DNA from: Candidatus Colwellbacteria bacterium RIFCSPLOWO2_01_FULL_48_10 | GTDB lineage: Bacteria; Patescibacteriota; Minisyncoccia; UBA6257; Colwellbacteraceae | Direction: 5' to 3' | Length of the DNA stretch: 26,826 bases | NCBI GenBank assembly: GCA_001817755.1 | Contig: MHIY01000012.1 | Location: 11,145 to 37,970, forward strand | Shown here: positions 6,843-13,200 of the stretch, piece after piece | How the letters are laid out: every line of letters starts with the position of its first letter | Position numbering within the stretch: position 1 is the first letter of the stretch | Program-made: the position numbers and the translations under genes | The notes under the pieces: generated by a model | The model's database searches: none | What the model was told of the DNA's origin: nothing | What the model saw: the letters and a program-made list of their open reading frames with translations, nothing else

Positions 6843-8030
6843 ATGAAAATCCTCGCTATTGAAACCTCCTGCGATGAGACCGCTATTTCCTTTTTGGAAG
6901 CTGAGGGAAGCGTCAAAGATATGCCTCGGTTCAAAGTACTTGCCCATTTGGTCTCCTCGCAAATCGAAATCCACCGCCCGTTTGGCGGCGTGGTCCCCAA
7001 TCTCGCAAAGCGCGAACACATTCGGAATTTGCCGTTATTATTCGCAGAATTGGTAACACTGGCAAATTCCTCAAATTCAAAATTTAAAATTCAAAATTTA
7101 AAATTAGACGGCGAAAAATCAGATGCAGAGAGGTTGATGTTAGGGGTCGATTTGATAGCAGTGACGGTTGGACCGGGCTTGGAGCCCGCTCTCTGGACCG
7201 GAATAAATTTCGCGCAGGAATTGGCAAAGGAATATAACAAGCCGCTCATCGGGGCAAACCATCTGGAAGGACACCTTTTCAGTTTTCTCCTTCAGGAGAA
7301 AACTGAAAACTCAAAAGTTAAAAGTAAAAAGTTAAAAGTTAATTTTCCGGCGATAGGTTTAATTGTCTCCGGCGGGCACACGATTCTCGTGGTCCTCGAG
7401 AAACTGAATAAGTGGAAAAAAATTGGAGAAACGAAGGACGATGCGGTGGGCGAAGCGTTCGACAAGGTGGCACGCATCCTCGACCTCCCCTACCCCGGCG
7501 GCCCGGAGATAGAGAAACTCGCGAAAAAGGGCGACCCGAACGCAATCAACTTCCCAAGGCCGATGATCCACCACAAGAACTACGACTTCAGCTTCTCCGG
7601 CCTCAAGACTTCCGTGCTGTATTATGTTCGCGACCACGTAAAGCCGCTTCGCGGCAACGTGGCAGGTCATTTTCCGCGTAAGTCCGCGTCCGATCCGCGT
7701 TGGTCCGCGGCTCGCCGCGATATAGCAGCGAGCTTTCAAAAGGCCGCGATCGACGTACTCGTTAAAAAAACCTTCCGCGCGGCCGAGGAATACGGAGCGC
7801 GGTCCGTGATCCTCGCCGGGGGTGTGGCTGCTAATACCGCCCTCCGCACAGCGCTTAAAAAGTCTACTGACGAGGCCGGCATCAAATTTTTCTGCCCCGA
7901 GTTCGAGTTCAATACTGACAACGCTTCCATGATCGGCGCCGCAAGTTACATCCAATACCTCGGCCTCAAGAAAAAGGCGGGCAAAATCCTTGGCTACCCC
8001 ATCGAAGCAAATGGCAGTTTGAATTTGTAG
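6843..8030 (+). CDS. tsaD: tRNA N6-adenosine threonylcarbamoyltransferase TsaD
   Basis: 395 residues. The start MKILAIETSCDETAIS and the metal-binding H-L-E-G-H (140-144), SGGHT (176-180), FSFSGLKT, VILAGGVAANTALR and the C-terminal TDNASMIGAA are diagnostic of TsaD/Kae1. TsaD transfers the threonylcarbamoyl group to A37 of tRNAs that read ANN codons. Two segments look inserted compared with the usual protein: about residues 74-96 (SNSKFKIQNLKLDGEKS) and 151-168 (QEKTENSKVKSKKLKVN). Both are encoded by AT-rich direct repeats and, for the second, a 15-bp hairpin. They fall at surface-loop positions flanking the metal site. The rest is GC-richer. It starts 21 nt after the toxin gene. Confidence 0.95.
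   Translation: MKILAIETSCDETAISFLEAEGSVKDMPRFKVLAHLVSSQIEIHRPFGGVVPNLAKREHIRNLPLLFAELVTLANSSNSKFKIQNLKLDGEKSDAERLMLGVDLIAVTVGPGLEPALWTGINFAQELAKEYNKPLIGANHLEGHLFSFLLQEKTENSKVKSKKLKVNFPAIGLIVSGGHTILVVLEKLNKWKKIGETKDDAVGEAFDKVARILDLPYPGGPEIEKLAKKGDPNAINFPRPMIHHKNYDFSFSGLKTSVLYYVRDHVKPLRGNVAGHFPRKSASDPRWSAARRDIAASFQKAAIDVLVKKTFRAAEEYGARSVILAGGVAANTALRTALKKSTDEAGIKFFCPEFEFNTDNASMIGAASYIQYLGLKKKAGKILGYPIEANGSLNL
7076..7103 (+). repeat. Tandem 14-mer inside tsaD
   Basis: TTCAAAATTTAAAA occurs twice in tandem (7076-7089 and 7090-7103). The unit is not a multiple of three, yet two copies plus flank keep the frame. It encodes the lysine-rich insert NSKFKIQNLKL. Confidence 0.8.
7277..7341 (+). repeat. 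15-bp hairpin plus heptamer repeats inside tsaD
   Basis: TTTTCAGTTTTCTCC (7277-7291) pairs perfectly with 7296-7310 around loop TTCA. Four AAAAGTT/AAAAGTA heptamers follow (7314-7341). Together they encode the second TsaD insert. A similar AT-rich repeat-like tract, in reverse orientation, lies at about 8430-8458. Confidence 0.8.
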
Positions 8031-8066
8031 GCTACATTTGATATAAAGTGTGGGAGGTAATGTACT

Positions 8067-8393
8067 TTGGCAATCCCTCTCTACGCAGAAGCTCTGATCG
8101 CTGCAGCCTTTGTGGGCGCAGTGTACCTGATCGTCGCCGCAGTCGACAAAAAGATCTCGCGCCCTCCTCCCGTATACGAAGACGAGCACGCCTGGATGAA
8201 CGGATCCTTGATCGAAGGCGAGGATGGGATGATGCAGTCTCCAGCACGGTGCGCGGCTTGCATGCTTGCCGACCCCGGAACCATGAGAGCCGACCTCGCC
8301 CAACCCCGGCGTGGATGCCCCGGCCTCGTTCTGCCGTCAGACATCTCCACCCCGTCGGAGAAGCACCCTCGGCGGAAAGTTCCGGTACGATAA
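8067..8393 (+). CDS. Small membrane-anchored protein, unknown
   Basis: 108 residues from a TTG start. GGGAGG at 8052-8057 lies about 9 nt upstream, which decides this start and frame over the overlapping frame of the valS extension. The N-terminus (MAIPLYAEALIAAAFVGAVYLIVAAV) is a transmembrane or signal-anchor segment. Then comes a polar region with acidic residues (PPPVYEDEHAW) and C-A-A-C (RCAACMLADPG). The C-terminal third is Pro/Arg-rich. An intrinsic terminator follows 8 nt after the stop. It sits between tsaD and valS. No family is recognised. A comparable small anchored Cys/His protein occurs at 15168. Confidence 0.55.
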   Translation: MAIPLYAEALIAAAFVGAVYLIVAAVDKKISRPPPVYEDEHAWMNGSLIEGEDGMMQSPARCAACMLADPGTMRADLAQPRRGCPGLVLPSDISTPSEKHPRRKVPVR

Positions 8394-8400
8394 TCGGAAC

Positions 8401-8422
8401 AAGCTCCAATCGGGGCTTTTTT
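8401..8422 (+). terminator. Intrinsic terminator
   Basis: AAGCTCC (8401-8407), loop AATC, GGGGCTT (8412-8418, one G-U pair), then a T-rich tract. It separates the 108-aa gene from valS. Confidence 0.7.
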
Positions 8423-8458
8423 CTTTGTCTAACTTTCAATTTTGGACTTTTAATTTTA

Positions 8459-8523
8459 TTCCAACTAGCGAGAGAGCCAAATGGAAATGTGCTCATTTAC
8501 ATTTGGGCCGAGCGACGTTGGAA
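8459..8523. repeat. 65-nt conserved stem-loop, copy 1
   Basis: Read on the minus strand: outer stem TTCCAAC/GTTGGAA, conserved arm TCGCTCGGCCCAAA, apical stem around 8485-8498 (AAATG-TGCT-CATTT on the plus strand), conserved arm ATTTGGCTCTCTCGCTAG. Copy 2, in the other orientation, is at 25164-25228, has the same length and identical arms, and has helices changed at paired positions. On the plus strand this copy lies 31 nt before the valS start codon, so it could be part of the valS leader. Confidence 0.8.
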
Positions 8524-8554
8524 CAAATGGTTAATACCATTTACACTTATCTCC

Positions 8555-10687
8555 ATGGACCCCCGCTACGATCACAAGATTGTTGAGCCAAAGATATATA
8601 AAGCTTGGGAAAGCTCCGGCTTCTTTAACCCTGATCGCCTACCTACTCACTACCAACTACAACCTAAAAACTTTACAATCGTCATGCCTCCCCCGAACGC
8701 GAACGGCCGGCTTCACGCCGGGCATGCCCTGGCGATGACTGTCGAGGACATCATGGTCCGCTTCCGCCGGATGCAGGGCTACAAGGCGCTCTGGATCCCA
8801 GGTGCCGACCACGCCGGATTCGAAACGCAGATCGTCTACGAGAAAAAACTCGAGAAGGAGGGCCGTTCGCGGTTCCAGATGAAGCCGGACGAGCTGTTCA
8901 AGGAGATCATGGCCTTTACGCTGGAGAACAAAAAGCACATGGAGGCCGATGTGCGCAGCCTGGGCGCCTCCTGCGACTGGTCGCGCGAGAAGTTCACCCT
9001 CGACACCGATGTCGTCAAAGAAGTTCAGCGGACGTTCAAGAAGATGTTCGACGACGGGCTCGTCTACCGCGGCAAGCGCATCGTGAACTGGTGCATCAAG
9101 CACCAAACTTCCCTCTCAGACGTGGAAACCGAAAATGTCGAGGAGATATCTAGGCTGTACTATTTCAAATACGGGCCTTTCACGATCGCGACCGCCCGGC
9201 CTGAAACAAAATTCGCCGACAAGTACGTGGTCATGCATCCTGATGACGAGAAATATAAAGCATGGAATCATGGCGATAAAATAGAAGTCGAATGGATAAA
9301 CGGCCCTATCCAGGCGACTGTTATCAAGGACCCCGTAATAGACCCGGCCTTCGGTACCGGAGCGATGACCATCACTCCCTGGCACTCGCAGGTCGACTTC
9401 GAACTGGCGGAAAAATATAAGCTCGACATCGAACAGATCATAGACTGGCGCGGCAAGCTGCTGCCGGTAGCGAACGAATTCGCGGACACAAAAATATCTG
9501 AAGCCAGAGAAAAGATAGTTGAAAAGCTAAAAAACAAAGGCTTACTTGTCAAGGTAGACGACAAATATTCGCATGTGGTAAAGCGCTGTTATAAATGCAA
9601 CACAGCCATAGAGCCGCAGGTCAAGGACCAATGGTTCGTGAAAATGAAACCGCTTGCCGAGCTGGCGATCAAGACGGTCGAGGATGGAAAGATAAAGTTC
9701 ATTCCCGAGAATTACGAAAAGATATTCCTCTATTGGATGCGGAACACCACCGACTGGAACATCTCCCGCCAGATCGTCTGGGGCATCAAGATCCCGGCAA
9801 AGATCTGTGTAAAGTGCGGTGATGGATTTGCGGACCTTGAAAACGCTTTGAGAGCCTGTGTGAAGTGCGGCCTGACCGGCCAGGTCGGAGAGCTCAAAGA
9901 AGACACCGACACCTTCGACACGTGGTTCTCTTCCGGCCAGTGGCCGCTCCTCGCGCTCGGTTACCCAGCTGGCGCTGACTTCAAAAACTTCTATCCGACC
10001 AACGTAATGGAAACCGGCCACGACCTCATCTTCAAGTGGATACCTCGCATGGTGATCTTCGGCCTTTATCTCGCAAAACAGGTCCCGTTCCATACCGTCT
10101 ACCTACATGGCCTCGTGAACGACGCCCAGGGCAAGAAAATGTCGAAGTCCAAAGGCAATGTGGTGAGCCCGATCGAGCTGGCGGACAAGTACGGCACCGA
10201 CGCGCTCCGCATGAGCTTGGTCGTCGGGAACACTCCCGGCACCGACCTTCCCCTACTGGAAGACAAGATCCGCGGCTACCGCAACTTCTCCACCAAGGTC
10301 TGGAACATCGCCCGCTTCGTACTCACGGGTTACAGGGAAAGCTCCGTGTCTCCCGCCTTCACCGACGAGGACAAAGCGAACGACGCCGGCCTCGCCGAAA
10401 CCAAAAAGATCGTGACCGACTATCTTGAGGCCTACGACCTCAACCAAGCCTCCAGCACCATCTACCACTACGTCTGGCACACCTTTGCCGACAAGATCAT
10501 CGAGGCCTATAAGCCGCGCCTCGCCGCGACCGAAAACACTGCCGACCGCGCCGCCGCGCAGGCAACGCTCATGAACATCCTCCGCGGATCGCTGAAAATG
10601 CTCCACCCATTCATGCCGTTCGTGACCGAAGAGATCTGGAGCCTTATGCCGGGCATGAAAAACCAGCTCATCATCGAGGAATGGTAG
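8555..10687 (+). CDS. valS: Valyl-tRNA synthetase, short form
   Basis: 710 residues from ATG 8555 (MDPRYDHKIVEPKIYKAWE). The 'YDHKIVEPKIYKAWESSGFF' start is the usual ValRS beginning, although the frame stays open about 500 nt further upstream. The class I signatures are HAGH (54-57, the HIGH motif) and KMSKS near 528-532. Zinc-knuckle cysteines (CYKCN; CVKCGDG...CVKCG) flank the CP core. The editing domain is present (TARPETKFADKYV) but reads G-A-M-T-I-T-P-W-H-S-Q-V-D where canonical ValRS has K-V-T-P-A-H-D-x-x-D. It ends soon after the anticodon-binding helices (LHPFMPFVTEEIW...IIEEW), with no C-terminal coiled-coil arm; bacterial ValRS is usually about 880-950 residues. It overlaps the next gene by 7 nt. 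Confidence 0.95.
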   Translation: MDPRYDHKIVEPKIYKAWESSGFFNPDRLPTHYQLQPKNFTIVMPPPNANGRLHAGHALAMTVEDIMVRFRRMQGYKALWIPGADHAGFETQIVYEKKLEKEGRSRFQMKPDELFKEIMAFTLENKKHMEADVRSLGASCDWSREKFTLDTDVVKEVQRTFKKMFDDGLVYRGKRIVNWCIKHQTSLSDVETENVEEISRLYYFKYGPFTIATARPETKFADKYVVMHPDDEKYKAWNHGDKIEVEWINGPIQATVIKDPVIDPAFGTGAMTITPWHSQVDFELAEKYKLDIEQIIDWRGKLLPVANEFADTKISEAREKIVEKLKNKGLLVKVDDKYSHVVKRCYKCNTAIEPQVKDQWFVKMKPLAELAIKTVEDGKIKFIPENYEKIFLYWMRNTTDWNISRQIVWGIKIPAKICVKCGDGFADLENALRACVKCGLTGQVGELKEDTDTFDTWFSSGQWPLLALGYPAGADFKNFYPTNVMETGHDLIFKWIPRMVIFGLYLAKQVPFHTVYLHGLVNDAQGKKMSKSKGNVVSPIELADKYGTDALRMSLVVGNTPGTDLPLLEDKIRGYRNFSTKVWNIARFVLTGYRESSVSPAFTDEDKANDAGLAETKKIVTDYLEAYDLNQASSTIYHYVWHTFADKIIEAYKPRLAATENTADRAAAQATLMNILRGSLKMLHPFMPFVTEEIWSLMPGMKNQLIIEEW

Positions 10688-11382
10688 AAATAACGGCTCA
10701 CATTGCGAACGGCCTTGGCTTTCTTCGCGAGCACCCAGCCGCCTCAGCGGTCAATATAGCCTTGGCGATCGTTCCAGCTTTGGTCTGGGCCGGAATATTT
10801 CTTCTGGAGGACCGTAAAAACCCTGAACCGAAGAAAATGCTGGCTAAGGTTTTTTCTTCAGGATTCATCGGCGGGATAGTTGCCATCGCAATCATCTACT
10901 GGTTCGTACGCCTGCTCTTGCCCGAATATGCCGGTGTTCGGCCTATTTTCGGCACCTTCGCACACGCACTGGTAGAAGAAACCATAAAATTTCTCGCAGT
11001 CTATGCCGTTATCAGAAAAAGCAAATTCTTTGACGAGCCCGTGGACGCAATGATCTATATGGTAACCGGCGCCATGGGTTTCGCCGCCCTAGAAAACCTC
11101 TTTCTCGTTTTCATAGCCGCGAATCCATTTCACGTCATGGCCTTTCGCATGTTCGGCGCAGTACTTTTGCACGCCCTACTCGCGGGTTTCGTCGGCTTCT
11201 ATTGGATGAAAAAACGTCTATTATACGGCATTATCCTCGCATCGGCGATCCATAGCCTTTTCAATATCCTTATCCTGTATTTCGAAAATGGCGTGCTTTA
11301 TGGAACGGTTTTACTCGTCATAATCGCCTTCTTTATTCTTCGCAACTTTGATATAATGAGGAAACATGGAACGCGACAATAG
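10681..11382 (+). CDS. PrsW-family intramembrane metalloprotease
   Basis: 233 residues with about seven hydrophobic segments. The family motifs appear in order: EE at residues 99-100 (AHALVEETIKF), EN at 138-139 (GFAALENLF), His164 (VLLHALLAGFVGFYW) and His191 (ASAIHSLFN). These glutamates and histidines match the conserved membrane-embedded active-site residues of PrsW and related CAAX-protease-like families. PrsW in Bacillus cleaves an anti-sigma factor; the substrate here is unknown. Its ATG overlaps the valS stop (ATGGTAG), so it is translationally coupled to valS, and its end overlaps the Hsp20 start by 17 nt. Confidence 0.8.
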   Translation: MVEITAHIANGLGFLREHPAASAVNIALAIVPALVWAGIFLLEDRKNPEPKKMLAKVFSSGFIGGIVAIAIIYWFVRLLLPEYAGVRPIFGTFAHALVEETIKFLAVYAVIRKSKFFDEPVDAMIYMVTGAMGFAALENLFLVFIAANPFHVMAFRMFGAVLLHALLAGFVGFYWMKKRLLYGIILASAIHSLFNILILYFENGVLYGTVLLVIIAFFILRNFDIMRKHGTRQ

Positions 11383-11740
11383 CGAACTGCAAAAAATAAG
11401 CGACGAGGGTGAAGGCCAGCTGACTGTTGATGTCTACCAAACACCCGACGAAATCGTGGTCGAATCCACCATCGCCGGGGTTAAGCCCGACGATATCGAA
11501 ATCGACGTCACGAGCGAGTCCGTCACCATCCGCGGCGAGCGGCATCAGGAACAAAAGATAGCCGAGAGCGACTATTTCTATAAAGAGTGTTTTTGGGGCA
11601 AGTTCTCACGCTCCATCATACTTCCCCAGGAAGTCGACCCCGAAAAAGCTCACTCGGCGCTCAAAAACGGTCTGCTCGTAATCCGCCTACCGAAAATTCA
11701 CCGCAATAAGTCGAAGAAAATAAAAGTAAAATCTGATTAA
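11366..11740 (+). CDS. Hsp20/alpha-crystallin small heat-shock protein
   Basis: 124 residues. The alpha-crystallin domain spans about 18-115: LTVDVYQTPDEIVVESTIAG, VKPDDIEIDVTSESVTIRGER and the signature A-L-K-N-G-L-L-V-I-R-LPK near the end. This ATP-independent chaperone holds unfolded proteins. A TATAAT (DIATAATGAGG context at about 11351-11356) lies inside the end of the PrsW gene, about 10 nt before ATG 11366. The gene may therefore have its own promoter with a very short leader as well as read-through from valS-prsW. N- and C-terminal tails are short; an I-x-I type tail is only weakly present (KKIKVKSD). Confidence 0.9.
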   Translation: MERDNSELQKISDEGEGQLTVDVYQTPDEIVVESTIAGVKPDDIEIDVTSESVTIRGERHQEQKIAESDYFYKECFWGKFSRSIILPQEVDPEKAHSALKNGLLVIRLPKIHRNKSKKIKVKSD

Positions 11741-11741
11741 T

Positions 11742-12083
11742 ATGCGATTTGAACAATTTCAGGGGAAAAAACCAAGATCAAGAGAAGAAATCAAGGCGGA
11801 TAATTTGGAATTACTCTCCGATGCCAAGCAAGAATTGTCGGAATTAAAAGATAAGGAAATAATGTTGATGAACTGGCTGACGAATTCTACAATGGAACTA
11901 AATGAGCCAGCAATTCAAACCGCACAAGATGAATTGACAAACACCAGGTCAAGGATGAGTCTGTTAGATGAACGGATAAGGAACCTTGAAGCCGCGACAA
12001 CCGTCGAGGTCGGAGTAAAGGGAGTGGAGGAAACTACGGCCCTCGTTGACGCTCCGTCTCTAAAAAGCCCATACGAAAGCTAG
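11742..12083 (+). CDS. Coiled-coil hypothetical protein
   Basis: 113 residues beginning MRFEQFQGKKPRSREEIK, one base after the Hsp20 stop. The central region (about 19-88) is a long charged helix with heptad-like leucines (LELLSDAKQELSELKDKEIMLMNWL...LDERIRNLEA), and the tail is low complexity. It is cotranscribed with Hsp20 and ends before a strong terminator. No family is recognised. A role as a partner or adaptor of the chaperone is only a guess from position. Confidence 0.65.
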   Translation: MRFEQFQGKKPRSREEIKADNLELLSDAKQELSELKDKEIMLMNWLTNSTMELNEPAIQTAQDELTNTRSRMSLLDERIRNLEAATTVEVGVKGVEETTALVDAPSLKSPYES

Positions 12084-12102
12084 CGGTATTTGAATCAAAA
12101 GG

Positions 12103-12140
12103 AAACAAAACGAGACGGAATATTCCGTCTCGTTTTGTTT
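12103..12140. terminator. 38-bp perfect palindrome, bidirectional terminator
   Basis: Half-site 12103-12121 starts AAACAAAACGAGACGG; the second half (12122-12140) is its exact reverse complement, ending in TTTTGTTT. It lies between the convergent Hsp20 operon (+) and tRNA-Leu (-) and would terminate both. Confidence 0.85.
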
Positions 12141-12227
12141 TGGTGCTCGGGGAGGGAGTCGAACCCTCATGAGGATGAACCTCACAACATTTTAAGTGTT
12201 GCGCGTATACCATTCCGCCACCCGAGC
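12141..12227 (-). tRNA. tRNA-Leu(TAA)
   Basis: Acceptor GCTCGGG/CCCGAGC closes. The anticodon loop is CTTAAAA (anticodon TAA) within AACA/TGTT. The long variable arm (GAGGTTCATCCTC) is as in class II tRNAs, and the T-arm is GAGGGTTCGACTCCCTC. Discriminator A (12144) is followed by an encoded CCA (12143-12141), unlike the other tRNAs here. Confidence 0.95.
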
Positions 12228-12262
12228 AAATTACTTCTGCAAGTATATCTATTTTAATACGT

Positions 12263-12292
12263 TTGACAAAGTAAGAACCGAGAGACTATCCT
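12263..12292 (+). promoter_or_regulatory. Promoter for the 12.3-12.9 kb RNA
   Basis: TTGACA at 12263-12268 and TATCCT at 12287-12292 with an 18-nt spacer. This would start transcription near 12299, with no protein gene immediately downstream. Confidence 0.55.
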
Positions 12293-12379
12293 CTCTGATA
12301 GGCGAAGCAAGAGCTTCGCGCTTAACAACCTAAACGGTACCGTAATCTCCGAAATGAAGCCTAAAAGGATATTCGCTCG

Positions 12380-12421
12380 GAAAGGATGGGGTGCAAACCG
12401 GATTAGATACCCGGGTAGTCC
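12380..12421 (+). other. 16S rRNA 790-loop-like segment
   Basis: By memory alignment with E. coli 16S around 767-808, 12380-12421 differs from a CPR-like consensus at only about three of 42 positions. The core GGATTAGATACCC followed by GGGTAGTCC is the site of the universal 785F/805R primers. The flanks on both sides do not continue as 16S, so this is an isolated block. A weaker resemblance to the 16S 970 region (GAAGAATCTTACTAGGC) occurs near 12588-12604. Confidence 0.7.
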
Positions 12422-12756
12422 TGTTCTCGCCCTCACGAGGGCCAAGCCGAGTGGCAAAGCAAAATCCTCATGTTCTCGCTTCAATAGCTGGTTACCCCGC
12501 TCCACCTCGCGGAAAAGGAAACCAAGCCGAATGGAGCGAGGATCAGGCACAAGCAAACCTGCCCAGTGACGTTGTACGCGCCGAATTGAAGAATCTTACT
12601 AGGCGTTCGCTCGTTAAACGGCGGGAGGAGTCTCCCCAGGCGGGTGTGTAAACGCCGCGGCCGGGGAGTTCTTCTGAAATCCAAGACCGCAAGGTCTTGG
12701 TTGGGAGAGGAGCCGATTCAAACCCGGCCGGTACCACTTGTTCCTTCTTTACCTAA

Positions 12757-12869
12757 TGGGGCAAAGTCTGATGAGGATCTTTCAGACCACCACACCAACA
12801 ACATCCATAATCCTCATGGTGACATAGCCGGGCTTTCACCTGGCGCCGGTTCGATTCCGGTAGCCCCAA
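12757..12869 (+). ncRNA. tRNA-like domain, non-canonical
   Basis: TGGGGCA (12757-12763) pairs with AGCCCCA (12862-12868; one A-A mismatch). A standard T-arm, GCCGG-TTCGATT-CCGGT, lies at 12845-12861. In place of D and anticodon arms are GTCTGA..TCAGAC, CACCA..TGGTG with a 24-nt loop, and GCCGGG-CTTTCA-CCTGGC. The span is 113 nt, too long for a tRNA without an intron, and no anticodon can be placed. It may be the 3' domain of the surrounding RNA or a decayed tRNA. Confidence 0.45.
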
Positions 12870-12897
12870 ATCTGCTCCGACCAGTTTGTCGGAACCC

Positions 12898-12940
12898 GCG
12901 GCTGATGCGCGCACTTGCGCCCTCAGCCGCATTTATTTTT
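12898..12940 (+). terminator. Strong intrinsic terminator
   Basis: GCGGCTGA (12898-12905) with TCAGCCGC (12923-12930), inner GCGC/GCGC, then ATTTATTTTT. It ends the RNA unit that begins near 12299. Confidence 0.75.
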
Positions 12941-12990
12941 CTCAAGAATCAGGAAGATTCTTTAACTGGAAAACGTCATGACATTCATGG

Positions 12991-13016
12991 CGCTATTAAA
13001 CGCCGCTATTAAACGC
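12991..13016. repeat. Tandem 13-mer
   Basis: CGCTATTAAACGC occurs twice head to tail (12991-13003 and 13004-13016) in the gene-free gap between the RNA terminator and tRNA-Cys. Its role is unknown. Confidence 0.7.
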
Positions 13017-13057
13017 ACTGACAGTAACTCCGCTCTCATCGAGCAATGCCCTGTCAT

Positions 13058-13081
13058 CTTTTTCCGCCTTGGCGGAAAAAG
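13058..13081. terminator. Bidirectional terminator after tRNA-Cys
   Basis: CTTTTTCCGCC (13058-13068), loop TT, GGCGGAAAAAG (13071-13081). On the minus strand it lies about 33 nt after tRNA-Cys and ends in T residues. Confidence 0.65.
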
Positions 13082-13113
13082 GATCTTTCATCTCGAATGG
13101 TTGCATGTTTTTG

Positions 13114-13185
13114 AGGCGCCAGCGAGAATCGAACTCGCGCATAAAGGTTTTGCAGACCTTCGCTTTTCCACTTAGCAATGGCGCC
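13114..13185 (-). tRNA. tRNA-Cys(GCA)
   Basis: Acceptor GGCGCCA/TGGCGCC. Anticodon arm AAGGT-CTGCAAA-ACCTT (anticodon GCA). T-arm GCGAG-TTCGATT-CTCGC. Discriminator U; CCA is not encoded. It lies downstream of rbfA on the same strand. Confidence 0.95.
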
Positions 13186-13200
13186 AAACTGCATATTAGT

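Larger units (their letters stand above)
12299..12945 (+). ncRNA. Unidentified structured RNA of about 650 nt
   Basis: A promoter (12263-12292) and a strong terminator (12898-12940) bracket DNA without a convincing gene. Many hairpins are present: GCGAAGC-AAGA-GCTTCGC (12303-12320), a CTCG..CGAG arm around GCCCTC-ACGA-GGGC (about 12425-12456), CAGG..CCTG (about 12543-12561), GGGAG-GAGT-CTCCC (about 12623-12637) and CCAAGACC-GCAA-GGTCTTGG (12678-12697). It contains a 16S-like block (12380-12421) and two tRNA-like 3' ends (about 12713-12737 and 12840-12869). GGTACCG near 12336 can pair with CGGTACC near 12730. It does not fit tmRNA (no GGxTTCGAC, no tag frame), RNase P (no GAGGAAAGTCC) or group I/II introns by eye. 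One 86-codon frame crosses it, starting inside the 16S-like block; I consider it non-coding. Confidence 0.5.

Noticed and set aside
7359..8303. 314-residue open frame on the minus strand
   Set aside because: It is the reverse of GC-rich tsaD codons; no motif, and tsaD is certain.
8048..8554. In-frame extension of ValRS by about 169 residues
   Set aside because: It is not ValRS-like, crosses the 108-aa gene with a good Shine-Dalgarno, a terminator and the 65-nt stem-loop. The family start is at 8555.
12391..12651. 86-residue frame inside the 12.3-12.9 kb unit
   Set aside because: It begins within the 16S-like block, spans many hairpins and has no start signal. Typical of translated structured RNA.
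12299..12737. tmRNA (ssrA)
   Set aside because: Lacks the conserved GGxTTCGAC D-loop, a G-U pair at acceptor position 3 and any tag reading frame ending in alanines.
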